From Rhodanobacter sp. UBA5168 (GTDB taxonomy: Bacteria; Pseudomonadota; Gammaproteobacteria; Xanthomonadales; Rhodanobacteraceae), in assembly GCA_002413455.1 (NCBI GenBank), contig DHXA01000219.1, forward strand, positions 1,046 through 15,934: a DNA stretch of 14,889 nt. Reading direction: 5' to 3'. Made by a program: the position numbers and the translations under genes. Positions 1 through 7,185 of this stretch are shown here, in pieces. The stretch's first letter is position 1. Every line of letters starts with the position of its first letter. The notes under the pieces were generated by a model. That model saw only the letters and a list, made by a program, of their open reading frames with translations. It was not told the origin of the DNA and ran no database searches.

Positions 1-788
1 ACCATGCAGCCGATCGAGCCGTCCATCGTCACGTAGTTGAGGTTGTACTGCACGGCGGCCGCTTCGGCGGCGTCTTCCTGGGTCAGGTCGCGCATCGCAG
101 CCAGATTCGGATGACGGAACTCGGCGTTGTCGTCGGAGTTGACCTTGCCATCGAGTGCGGCGAGGTTGCCGTCTTCCAGTATCGCCAGCGGGTTCAGCTC
201 CACCAGTGCCAGATCCTGCTCGTTGAACAGCTTGTACAGGCCCAGCATGATTTTCGTCAGCTGGTTGACCTGCTTGCCGGTCAGGTCCATCGCGAAACCG
301 AGCTGGCGGCACTGGTACGGCTGCAGCCCTTCGACGAAGTCGATCACGATGGTATGGATGTCTTCGGGCGTGTCCTTGGCGACCTGTTCGATGTCCACGC
401 CGCCATGCTTGGAGGCGATGAACGACACCGATTTCGAGTCGCGGTCGACCAGGATCGACAGGTACAACTCGCGGGCGATGTCGGTGGCGTCGGTCACCAG
501 CACCAGGTTCACCGGCAGCGCGCGGCCGGCGGACTGGTAGGTTTCCATGTGCGTGCCGAGCATGCCCTTGGCGGCGGCGCGCACGTCATCAAAGCTGCGG
601 CAGAACTTGACGCCGCCGGACTTGCCGCGGCCACCGGCATGGATCTGCGCCTTGACCATCCACTGCGTGCCACCCAGCGCCTTGGCGGCATCGACGGCAG
701 CGTCGGGAGAGTTGGCGATCTTGCCCGGCGGCACGGCGATGCCGTACTGCGCGAACAGTTCTTTGGCCTGGTATTCGTGGAAATTCAT
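1..788 (-). CDS. sucC: Succinyl-CoA synthetase (ADP-forming) beta subunit, 3' end outside window
   Basis: This is the beta subunit of the TCA-cycle enzyme that interconverts succinyl-CoA and succinate with nucleotide phosphorylation; it acts in the cytoplasm with the alpha subunit SucD. The minus-strand frame is open from an ATG at 788-786 to the left edge, about 262 codons of a protein usually near 388 residues. It begins [16 protein letters not shown], the family's N-terminal signature. The ATP-grasp segments follow: [17 protein letters not shown] near residue 45, [10 protein letters not shown] near 107, and [11 protein letters not shown] near 197. It breaks off at MDGSIGCMV, which matches the E. 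coli protein near residue 262. A GAGG ribosome-binding site lies at 798-795, six bases before the ATG. The rest of the gene, and probably sucD, lie to the left. The gene is divergent from the sensor kinase. Nothing in it looks damaged. Confidence 0.97.
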   Translation of the reverse strand, partial: MNFHEYQAKELFAQYGIAVPPGKIANSPDAAVDAAKALGGTQWMVKAQIHAGGRGKSGGVKFCRSFDDVRAAAKGMLGTHMETYQSAGRALPVNLVLVTDATDIARELYLSILVDRDSKSVSFIASKHGGVDIEQVAKDTPEDIHTIVIDFVEGLQPYQCRQLGFAMDLTGKQVNQLTKIMLGLYKLFNEQDLALVELNPLAILEDGNLAALDGKVNSDDNAEFRHPNLAAMRDLTQEDAAEAAAVQYNLNYVTMDGSIGCM

Positions 789-1079
789 TCGATACCTCGA
801 GCGAACGGAAAAACGATGGCGGCCGCACGCTTGCATATCGGCGTGGGTCAGGAAGGTCGGACGGCGGATCGACGCGCTGCCGGCATGCAACGCGCCTGCC
901 CTGCGAGCTGGCAGAAACCGCGCAACACGGCCGCCCATTTTCGCGGAAGCGGGCGGCAATGGAAAGGGCATGTTGTCTTTGCGCCCGCGCGGCGCGGTTT
1001 CATGCGCTTTGACGCACCGGCACATCGCCGATCAGCCCGTCTATACTCGGCCGGAATCGCCCCTGGAGTGCCCAGCAAC
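789..1079. promoter_or_regulatory. Divergent intergenic region between sucC and the sensor kinase
   Basis: These 291 bases separate two divergently transcribed genes and should carry both promoters. On the plus strand TATACT at 1042-1047 is a fair -10 hexamer, 33 bases before the kinase GTG. A TTGACG sits at 1009-1014, but the 27-base gap is too long for a standard sigma-70 pair, so only the -10 is plausible. A 7-bp inverted repeat, GCCGCCC (930-936) and GGGCGGC (951-957), encloses a 14-base AT-richer loop with no T-run on either strand. I see no convincing sucC promoter and no small gene here. The kinase reading frame stays open leftward through this region and antisense to sucC, but that part shows no protein-like pattern. 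Confidence 0.5.
1065..1068 (+). promoter_or_regulatory. Ribosome-binding site deciding the GTG start of the sensor kinase
   Basis: GGAG at 1065-1068 lies 11 bases before the GTG at 1080. It is the only good Shine-Dalgarno match ahead of the first membrane segment. It argues for the GTG over the in-frame ATG further inside at 1164, which would begin within transmembrane segment 1, and over far-upstream ATGs inside antisense sucC. Confidence 0.55.
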
Positions 1080-2729
1080 GTGTCAAGCACACCATCTTTC
1101 GCTGCCGCCACCGCGGGCGCCACGACGGTCCGTCACGAATTGTCGTTCCTCAACGGATTCCGGATGGTGCAGGCGCTGGTGTATGTCGGCCTGGCGTTCG
1201 GCCCGGCGAGCATGGGCTGGACTGAACTGGCGACCCCCAGCTTCGCCCGCGCCGTGGCAATGGTGTACCTCCTCTTTGCACTGGTTGCGGTGCTGTTGAA
1301 CCGGCGCAGCATGCCGTACGCCCGAACGGCGGTGGCGGCCACCCTGGTGGTGGACATCGCCGCGGCCGTGCTGGCCATCGCCGCCATGCACGATGCGCGC
1401 ATCGGCATCGCGATGATGCTGGCGGTAAACCTCAGCGCCGGTGCGCTGATCCTGCCGCTGCGGCTGTCCAGCTTCTTTGCGGCGCTCGCCACGCTGGGCA
1501 TCCTCGGACACACCTTGTTCGGTACGTCGACGAACAGCCCCGGCGACCGCGACCTGCTCGAAGCGGCGCTGTTCGGCCTGGCTTACTTCGCCACCACCAC
1601 GCTGTGCCATGTGCTCGGGCGGCAGTTGCGTGCCACCGAGGCGCTGGCCGAGCAACGCAGCACCGATCTGGCCAACCTGGCCCAGGTGAACGAGCTGATC
1701 ATTCGCCGCATGAAAACCGGCGTGCTGCTGGTCGACGATGCCAACCGCATCCACCAGATCAACGAGTCGGCGTGGATGCTGATGGGCAACCCGGGCGCCG
1801 ACCAACGCGACCTCGGCCAGCTGGCGCCGGAGTTGTCGCGCCGGCTTTACCATTGGATGACGTCCGGAAAACTGGACGAAACCGCCACCCAGCTCGCCGA
1901 CGGCGTGCCCGAGGTGGTGCCGCGCTTTACCCGCCTCGCGCCGAATGATGATTCGCACGTGCTGATCTTTCTCGACGACACCTCGCTGCTGTCGCGCCGT
2001 GCGGAGGAACTCACGCTCACCTCGCTGGGCCGGCTGTCCGCCTCGATCGCGCACGAGATCCGCAATCCGCTGGCCGCCATCCGCTACTCGGCGCAGTTGC
2101 TGGCCGAATCCAAAAGCATGGACAGCACCGACCAGCGCATGGTCGAGATCATCAACAACCACTGCATCCGGCTCAACGAGATCATCGAGAACATCCTGCA
2201 GCTGTCGCGCAGGGAGCGCTCGCGACCGGAAACCCTGGATCTGGGCCAATGGGCGCAGGCATTCGTCGAGGAATACAGCCAGGGCAACGATCTGGGCGCC
2301 GATTCGCTGCGGGTGATCGCCAGCAACGGCGCGCCGGTGGCGGCGGTGGCCGATCCGCAACAACTGCAGCAGGTGGTGTGGAACCTGGTGCAGAACGCGC
2401 TGCGCTACGGCCGCCTGCCGGGCGAACCGGCACGGGTGATGGTGGTGACCCGGCAAGGCGAGCACGGCGTGCCGATCCTGGAAGTGATCGACCGTGGCCC
2501 CGGCATCGCACCGAAGGTGGCCGCGCAGATCTTCGAGCCGTTCTACACCACCCATGAATACGGCACCGGCCTGGGCCTGTATCTGGCCCGGCAAATGAGC
2601 GACGCCAACCAGGCCGCCCTGGAATATGTCCGTGTGGCCGGTGGCGGCAGCTGTTTCCGGCTGGTGCTGACGCCGCCGGCACGCAGCCCGGCCGACGCGG
2701 CCGAAACCACCCAGGCCGCCACGCGCTAG
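1080..2729 (+). CDS. pilS: PilS-type membrane sensor histidine kinase
   Basis: This is an inner-membrane two-component sensor kinase; PilS proteins sense pilin in the membrane and phosphorylate the NtrC-type activator PilR to control pilA. From the GTG it encodes 549 residues, a normal length for PilS. About six hydrophobic segments fall between residues 29 and 180, followed by a PAS-like region from about 205 (MKTGVLLVDDANRIHQINES). The kinase core has an H-box with SIAHEIRNPLAAI and phospho-acceptor His325, an N-box NLVQNALRYG with Asn439, a G1 box DRGPGIA from Asp471, and a G2 box GTGLGLYLAR from Gly495. All catalytic boxes are intact. Position beside divergent sucC matches the Xanthomonas/Xylella arrangement as I remember it. 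The partner pilR would be expected directly downstream but is absent; a LacI-family gene converges instead, six bases away. The kinase class is certain; the PilS name rests on six-segment topology, PAS and synteny. Confidence 0.82.
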   Translation: MSSTPSFAAATAGATTVRHELSFLNGFRMVQALVYVGLAFGPASMGWTELATPSFARAVAMVYLLFALVAVLLNRRSMPYARTAVAATLVVDIAAAVLAIAAMHDARIGIAMMLAVNLSAGALILPLRLSSFFAALATLGILGHTLFGTSTNSPGDRDLLEAALFGLAYFATTTLCHVLGRQLRATEALAEQRSTDLANLAQVNELIIRRMKTGVLLVDDANRIHQINESAWMLMGNPGADQRDLGQLAPELSRRLYHWMTSGKLDETATQLADGVPEVVPRFTRLAPNDDSHVLIFLDDTSLLSRRAEELTLTSLGRLSASIAHEIRNPLAAIRYSAQLLAESKSMDSTDQRMVEIINNHCIRLNEIIENILQLSRRERSRPETLDLGQWAQAFVEEYSQGNDLGADSLRVIASNGAPVAAVADPQQLQQVVWNLVQNALRYGRLPGEPARVMVVTRQGEHGVPILEVIDRGPGIAPKVAAQIFEPFYTTHEYGTGLGLYLARQMSDANQAALEYVRVAGGGSCFRLVLTPPARSPADAAETTQAATR

Positions 2730-2739
2730 AGAAATCTAG
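2726..2739. terminator. Short hairpin containing the stop codons of two convergent genes
   Basis: CTAGA (2726-2730), GAAA (2731-2734) and TCTAG (2735-2739) form a perfect 5-bp stem with a GNRA-type tetraloop when read on the plus strand. The TAG stops of the kinase (2727-2729, plus) and of the LacI gene (2738-2736, minus) both lie inside the stem. The stem is AT-rich, does not extend outward (G opposite G), and has no T-tract. It is therefore at best a weak bidirectional 3'-end structure and may be coincidental. Confidence 0.25.
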
Positions 2740-3740
2740 GTCGAACGCACGATCAGGCTGACCGCCAGGGATTCGGAGTTGGCCGATTCGCCTTCGATCA
2801 GCGCCAGCACCTTGCGCGCCAGCAGCATGCCGCCCTCCTGCCAGTCCTGCCGCACTGAACTCAGCGGCGGCAGGAAGCTGGCGCCGAGTGGCATGTCGTC
2901 GTATCCGACCACCGAGACATCCGCCGGTACCGAGCGCCCCAGGTCAAGTGTGGCGCGGATCGCGCCCATCGCCAGCAGGTCATTGCAGGCGAAGATCGCA
3001 TCGAATCCGACCTTGCGTGCATGCAGCGAGCGCACCGCGTCCATCCCCGAATCCAGGGTGAAATCATCGCGCCGCATCAGCAGCGGCTTGATCCCGTGCA
3101 CCGCCAGCGCATCGACGAAGCCACTCAGGCGTTCAAAGATTTCAGGGTGGCTGGGATTGCCGATGAACACCGGCCGGCGCCGGCCCAGCGCAATGAAATG
3201 CCGGGCCACCAAGGCCCCGCCGAGGCGGTTGTCGCTGCCAACCACCACATGGGCATCGCTCTGCGAGCGCGCGCCCCACACCACCATCGGCAACCGCAAT
3301 TTGTCGAACCGGCGCACTGCGTCCTGGTGCACGCCCTGGCCGAGCAGGATCAGGCCATCGGCGGCCTGCACCGCCGCCGCCGTGGCTCCTTGCCGGGTGG
3401 TCAGCAGCACGCTGTAGCCGGCCGCCGTCAGTTCCTGCGAAATGCCACCCAGCAGCACCAGTGGATACGGGTCGAACATGGTGCGATCGGTGGACGGCTT
3501 CATTTCCACGATCACGGCCACGGTATGGCTGCGGCGCAGGCGCAGGTTGCGAGCGCTGATGTTGAGCTTGTAGCCGTGCTCGCGCGCTAGGGCCTGGATC
3601 CGCTCGCGGGTTTCCGGGTTGACCAGCGGGCTGTCGCCCAGCGCACGCGAGACCGTGATCTTGGATACCCCGGCCAGCTGTGCCAGATCGGCCATGGTCA
3701 GGCCGCCTGACGCGTTCTTGCGCGCGCCTCTCTTGCTCAA
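2736..3740 (-). CDS. LacI-family transcriptional regulator
   Basis: This is a sugar-responsive DNA-binding repressor, 334 residues, the usual LacI-family length. The N-terminal helix-turn-helix is at residues 15-34 (TMADLAQLAGVSKITVSRAL). The hinge ISARNLRLRR carries the Leu (residue 66) that typically intercalates at a central CpG. The periplasmic-binding-protein-like sensor domain follows, with FIGNPSHPEIFERLSGF, AIFACNDLLAMGA and VSVVGYDDMPLG, all standard family signatures. The start is TTG at 3740-3738 with an in-frame TAG immediately upstream and an AGGGG Shine-Dalgarno-like stretch eight bases before it. An ATG at 3695 (Met16) is possible, but it would remove Thr15 of the conserved HTH opening. 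The gene is divergent from the GH65/TonB/MFS genes, and two LacI-type operators lie in the shared upstream region. It most likely represses them and is released by a sugar or sugar phosphate. The effector cannot be read from sequence. Confidence 0.93.
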   Translation of the reverse strand: MSKRGARKNASGGLTMADLAQLAGVSKITVSRALGDSPLVNPETRERIQALAREHGYKLNISARNLRLRRSHTVAVIVEMKPSTDRTMFDPYPLVLLGGISQELTAAGYSVLLTTRQGATAAAVQAADGLILLGQGVHQDAVRRFDKLRLPMVVWGARSQSDAHVVVGSDNRLGGALVARHFIALGRRRPVFIGNPSHPEIFERLSGFVDALAVHGIKPLLMRRDDFTLDSGMDAVRSLHARKVGFDAIFACNDLLAMGAIRATLDLGRSVPADVSVVGYDDMPLGASFLPPLSSVRQDWQEGGMLLARKVLALIEGESANSESLAVSLIVRST

Positions 3741-3963
3741 CTATCTGACCCCTGCTGGTCTGGCCGATCCGGTGCCGCGACGCTGCCGGACTGCAGCGAT
3801 GACCCGAATCGACGCTTGCAGTGTGTCGACATTCGCCCCGCCGATGCAACCTCGCCATGCACCGTCGCGGCGCGCCCTCGGCAAACGGGCCGAGGCGGTC
3901 CAATGATAAGAATTCATTCCCGCCCACCTCCCCAAAACCCGCTTCCTTAAAGCCGTCCAAACG

Positions 3964-3997
3964 AAATGTTATCGATATCTTGATACCGATAACATTT
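3964..3997. promoter_or_regulatory. Tandem LacI-type operators forming a 34-base near-palindrome
   Basis: AAATGTTATCG (3964-3974) is exactly mirrored by CGATAACATTT (3987-3997). The symmetry continues inward to a TT centre at 3980-3981 with only one mismatch. The element splits into two abutting 14-base sites: TGTTATCGATATCT (3967-3980) and TGATACCGATAACA (3981-3994). Read toward the centre, each fits a pattern of the form nGATAnCGATAACA with the central CG typical of LacI-family operators. As I recall, the Xanthomonas xyl-box TGGTAGCGCTAACA has the same TGnTAnCGnTAACA layout. Location between the LacI gene and the locus, over a plausible promoter, fits a repressor site that could seat two dimers side by side. 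The repeats are plain in the sequence; binding by the neighbouring regulator is inferred. Confidence 0.8.
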
Positions 3998-4000
3998 AAT
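3972..4000 (+). promoter_or_regulatory. Probable sigma-70 promoter of the GH65/TonB locus
   Basis: TCGATA (3972-3977) and TTTAAT (3995-4000) are separated by 17 bases. The -10 matches the consensus at five of six positions and the -35 at four. Both boxes overlap the double operator, so bound repressor would block polymerase. The start of transcription would be near 4007, giving a leader of about 70 bases before the GTG at 4078. This is a prediction from base pattern only. Confidence 0.5.
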
Positions 4001-4065
4001 GCCAAGCTCGCCGCCAGCCGCAGCCCGTGGGGGCCAATCGGCTTGACACGCCGGGCGCAGAGATT

Positions 4066-4070
4066 GGGGG
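4066..4070 (+). promoter_or_regulatory. Ribosome-binding site deciding the GTG start of the GH65 fusion
   Basis: GGGGG at 4066-4070 lies seven bases before GTG 4078-4080. An in-frame GTG 51 bases upstream at 4027 has no comparable site close before it (CAGCC), and the 17 extra residues it would add do not look conserved, so 4078 is preferred. Confidence 0.55.
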
Positions 4071-4077
4071 TTTATTT

Positions 4078-7000
4078 GTGGATCACTACGCAGTGGTACC
4101 GCTCGATACCGAGGCGCCGACCATCGGCGGAACGGCAGCGGCCGACCCGTGGCTGTTGACCCGGCACGGCACCGATCCGGCCGGCTTCGCGCAGGACGAG
4201 AGCCTGTTTGCGCTGGCCAATGGCACCCTAGGCGTACGCGGCAATCTGGAGGAGAGCGACAGCCCCAGCCAGGCCACTTTGCTGTCCGCGGTATGGGAAC
4301 GCACCCCGATCGACTATCACGAGCGCTTCCCCGGCTTCGCCAGCCACACCGACACACGCATCCCGGTCGCCGACGCGGCCCGCATCCATTTGCGCCTGGG
4401 CGACACGCCGGTGCGGCTCGACCAGGGCGAGTGGCTGCATTTCGAGCGGGTGCTCGACCTGCGCAGCGGCTGCTACCGGCGTCGACTGTGCTGGCGATCA
4501 CCCGAAGGCGCCACGCTGGAGATCGAAGCCGAGCGCATCGTGAGCCTGGAGGATGCCGGGCTGCTGGCGATCCATTATCGCGTGCGCTCGCTCGACTACA
4601 CCGGCCCGATCACGCTGGAGTCATCGATCAGCACGGCGCGCGAAGCCGCCGAACAGGGCTTCGATCCGCGCATCGGCAGCCGCATCGATGGCGGCCTCAG
4701 CACCTATGACGCCCGCGCCGAGGAAGCCCTTGCCTGGGTCGGTCAGCAGACCACCCACAGCGGCATCCAGCTGATCTGCGCGCAACGGCACCAGCATGCC
4801 GGCGAATTGCAGTTCCGCTACGCCAACCTGGCGCCCCATGGCGTCACCCAGGTCTACGAGGGCGTCCTCGCACCCGGCCAAACGGTCACCCTGAACAAGT
4901 ACGTCGCCTACGCCTTCACTACCCCGTTCGCCGGGGATCCGGCAAACAGCCTGCTCGGGCGGGCGCAGGCCTCGCTGGACACGGCCATCGCGCTCGGCTA
5001 CCCGGCCTTGCTGGCGCGGCAGGTCCGTGCGCTGGCCCCACTCTGGGCGCGGTCCGATCTTGCCATCGATGGCGACCCGGCGACCGAACAGGCGCTGCGC
5101 TTCAACCTGTTTCATGTGTTCCAGTCGAGCAGCCGCGACAGTCACGGCACCACCGCGGCCAAGGGCCTCACCGGCGAAGGCTACGAAGGCCACTATTTCT
5201 GGGACGCCGAGGTGTTCATGCTGCCGGTGCTGGCGACCCTGGCGCCGGAACTGGTGCGCGCGATGCTGACGTATCGCCACCGCACGCTGGACAATGCGCG
5301 TCGCCACGCGCGCGAACTCAACCATCCACGCGGCGCGCTGTACGCATGGCGCACGATAAGCGGCAACGAGTGTTCGTCGTATTTCCCCAGCGGCTCGGCG
5401 CAGTACCACATCAATGCCGCGGTGGCGTGGGCGATCCGCCTCTACGCCGATGCCAGCGGCGACGACGCGTTCCTGCTCGAATGCGGCGCCGAGATGCTCT
5501 TCGAGACCGCGCGCGTCTGGCTGGAGATCGGGCACTTCAGCGCGCGCCACGACGGCGCGTTCTGCATCCACGAAGTGACCGGCCCGGACGAATATTCCGC
5601 CCTGGTCGACAACAACCATTACACCAACCGGTTGGCGCAACGTCACCTGCACGACGCCGCCGCCGTCGCCGACTGGATGGCTTTGATGTATCCGGCCGAA
5701 TATGCCGTCCTGAGCGCAGGGATCGATCTGCATGCGGACGAGGCTGCCCAGTGGCGCCGTGCCGCCCAGGCGATGCATCTGCCCGTCGACGCGGCGCTCG
5801 GCATCTTTCCGCAGGATGACGGCTTTCTCGACAAGCCGCGCTTGCCAGCCATGCTCGCCACCCCTTCGAGCAGACAGCCGCTGCTGCTGCGTCTGCACCC
5901 ACTCACCATCTACCGCCACCAGGTATGCAAGCAGGCCGACACGCTGCTGGCGCTGATGCTGGCGGGCGAGCAGGTCGATGTCGCCGCCAAGCGCCGCAAC
6001 TTCGACTACTACGAAGGCGTCACCGTCCACGACTCCACCCTGTCCGCATCCACCTTCGCGGTAGTCGCCGCCGAAGTGGGCCATGCCGACAAGGCGCATC
6101 GCTATTTTCTCGACACCTTGCGGGTCGACCTGGACGACCTGCACGGCAACGCGGCGCATGGCCTGCACATGGCGGCGATGGCCGGCAGCTGGCTCGCCCT
6201 GACCTGGGGCTTCGGCGGCCTGCGGGTGCACGGTGGCCTGCCGGCGCTGGCGCCAAAGTTGCCGGTGGCATGGAAGAGCTATCGCTTCGGCCTTCGTTGG
6301 CGCGATGCGCACCTGCGCATCGAGGTCGACCGCGACGGCGTGCTGTACACGCTGACCGAGGGCAGCGCCCTCACCTTCCTGCATGACGGCCTGCCGCAGC
6401 GGTTGCATGCGGGCCAGCCGCTGCGCCTGCCGTGCGTTGGTTTCACCCATGTTGCGCCAGCACCGCCGCGGCCATTGAAAGCCGTGATCTTCGACCTGGA
6501 CGGCGTGATCGCGGACACCGCCGTGGTGCATCACGCGGCCTGGAAAAAACTGGCCGACGAAATCGGCGTGCCGTTCGACGAGGCCACCGGCGAACGCATG
6601 AAGGGCGTCGACCGGAGTGGCTCGCTGGAAATCTTGCTGCAAGCCGCGACCCGCACCTATACGGAAGCCGAGAAGTACACGCTGGCTGCACGCAAGAACG
6701 ATTACTACCGCGACCAGATCGAGCGTTTCGGGCCCCAGGACCTGCTGTCCGGCGCACGCGAGGCGATCGAATCGGTGCGCCGGGCCGGGCTCAAGGTGGC
6801 GCTGGCTTCGGCCAGTCGCAACGCCGGCTTGCTGTTGCAGCGCCTGGGTATCGCCGATCTGTTCGACATCGTCGTCGACGCCAACCGGATCAGCCGCTCC
6901 AAACCCGATCCGGAGATCTTCCTCGCTGCAGCAAGCGCTTTGGGCGTGGCGCCGGACGAGTGTATTGGCGTCGAAGACGCCGTGGCTGGCGTTGCCAGCA

Positions 7001-7134
7001 TTCACGCCGCGGGGATGGCGGCGGTGGGAATCGGCCATGCACGGGCATTGACCGAGGCAGACCTGGTGTTACCGGGCATCGCAGCATTCGATATTCACAT
7101 GGTTACCACAATCCGAACGGCGAACTGGCACTGA
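4078..7134 (+). CDS. GH65 disaccharide phosphorylase fused to beta-phosphoglucomutase
   Basis: This bifunctional cytoplasmic enzyme has 1018 residues from GTG 4078 and no signal peptide. Residues about 20-790 form a GH65 phosphorylase: an N-terminal beta-sandwich, then an alpha/alpha barrel with GHYFWDAEVFMLP (Trp375-Asp376). VTGPDEY supplies the general acid Glu505, and HDSTLS (651-656) is the phosphate-binding loop. Residues 801-1018 form a complete HAD-type beta-phosphoglucomutase: FDLDGVIAD with nucleophile Asp806 and acid/base Asp808, KGVDRSGSLE cap motif, LASASRN (Ser911), SKPDPE (Lys942) and GVEDAVAG (Glu966, Asp967). GH65 phosphorylases invert to beta-glucose 1-phosphate, exactly the substrate of the second domain, which makes glucose 6-phosphate. 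The loop SSYFPSGSAQYHIN (433-446) resembles kojibiose/trehalose phosphorylases rather than maltose phosphorylases, which as I recall have EITFEEIHRN there. The exact disaccharide is unknown. It is probably the first gene of the operon. Confidence 0.92.
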   Translation: MDHYAVVPLDTEAPTIGGTAAADPWLLTRHGTDPAGFAQDESLFALANGTLGVRGNLEESDSPSQATLLSAVWERTPIDYHERFPGFASHTDTRIPVADAARIHLRLGDTPVRLDQGEWLHFERVLDLRSGCYRRRLCWRSPEGATLEIEAERIVSLEDAGLLAIHYRVRSLDYTGPITLESSISTAREAAEQGFDPRIGSRIDGGLSTYDARAEEALAWVGQQTTHSGIQLICAQRHQHAGELQFRYANLAPHGVTQVYEGVLAPGQTVTLNKYVAYAFTTPFAGDPANSLLGRAQASLDTAIALGYPALLARQVRALAPLWARSDLAIDGDPATEQALRFNLFHVFQSSSRDSHGTTAAKGLTGEGYEGHYFWDAEVFMLPVLATLAPELVRAMLTYRHRTLDNARRHARELNHPRGALYAWRTISGNECSSYFPSGSAQYHINAAVAWAIRLYADASGDDAFLLECGAEMLFETARVWLEIGHFSARHDGAFCIHEVTGPDEYSALVDNNHYTNRLAQRHLHDAAAVADWMALMYPAEYAVLSAGIDLHADEAAQWRRAAQAMHLPVDAALGIFPQDDGFLDKPRLPAMLATPSSRQPLLLRLHPLTIYRHQVCKQADTLLALMLAGEQVDVAAKRRNFDYYEGVTVHDSTLSASTFAVVAAEVGHADKAHRYFLDTLRVDLDDLHGNAAHGLHMAAMAGSWLALTWGFGGLRVHGGLPALAPKLPVAWKSYRFGLRWRDAHLRIEVDRDGVLYTLTEGSALTFLHDGLPQRLHAGQPLRLPCVGFTHVAPAPPRPLKAVIFDLDGVIADTAVVHHAAWKKLADEIGVPFDEATGERMKGVDRSGSLEILLQAATRTYTEAEKYTLAARKNDYYRDQIERFGPQDLLSGAREAIESVRRAGLKVALASASRNAGLLLQRLGIADLFDIVVDANRISRSKPDPEIFLAAASALGVAPDECIGVEDAVAGVASIHAAGMAAVGIGHARALTEADLVLPGIAAFDIHMVTTIRTANWH

Positions 7135-7185
7135 CATGCCGCTTGATTTGCCGACTAAAACTGAAACTGATGGGGAGGACATGAC

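Larger units (their letters stand above)
3741..4077. promoter_or_regulatory. Divergent intergenic control region of the sugar locus
   Basis: These 337 gene-free bases lie between the LacI regulator (minus) and the GH65 fusion gene (plus). The right part, about 3950-4000, is much more AT-rich than its surroundings and carries the double operator and proposed promoter listed separately. The left part is GC-rich. It holds a 7-bp stem, CCTCGGC (3876-3882) with GCCGAGG (3889-3895), around a 6-base loop. It also holds an imperfect inverted repeat, CGAATCGAC (3805-3813) against GTCG..ATTCG (3825-3835). Both would fall in the leader of the regulator mRNA if transcription starts near the operator. I find no convincing regulator promoter and no RNA gene. 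A perfect TTGACA at 4043-4048 has no -10 at proper spacing. Confidence 0.6.

Noticed and set aside
1009..1047. TTGACG and TATACT as a sigma-70 pair for the sensor kinase.
   Set aside because: The 27-base spacing is too long; only the TATACT is kept as a tentative -10.
111..1079. The sensor-kinase reading frame is open to an ATG at 111, giving an 872-codon frame.
   Set aside because: The extra 323 codons are antisense to sucC and the intergenic region and have no recognisable domain. The conserved protein begins near the GTG at 1080 with a ribosome-binding site.
4043..4048. Perfect TTGACA, a candidate -35 box for the GH65 gene.
   Set aside because: No -10-like hexamer lies 16-18 bases downstream (the place is GGGGGT), and the start of transcription would fall at or past the start codon.
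4621..7038. Long minus-strand open frame of 805 codons opposite the GH65 fusion.
   Set aside because: Typical antisense shadow in high-GC DNA; the sense strand carries complete, motif-rich domains.
7158..7170. Tandem AAACTG repeat before the TonB gene.
   Set aside because: Only two short units; no operator symmetry or promoter fit, so probably chance.
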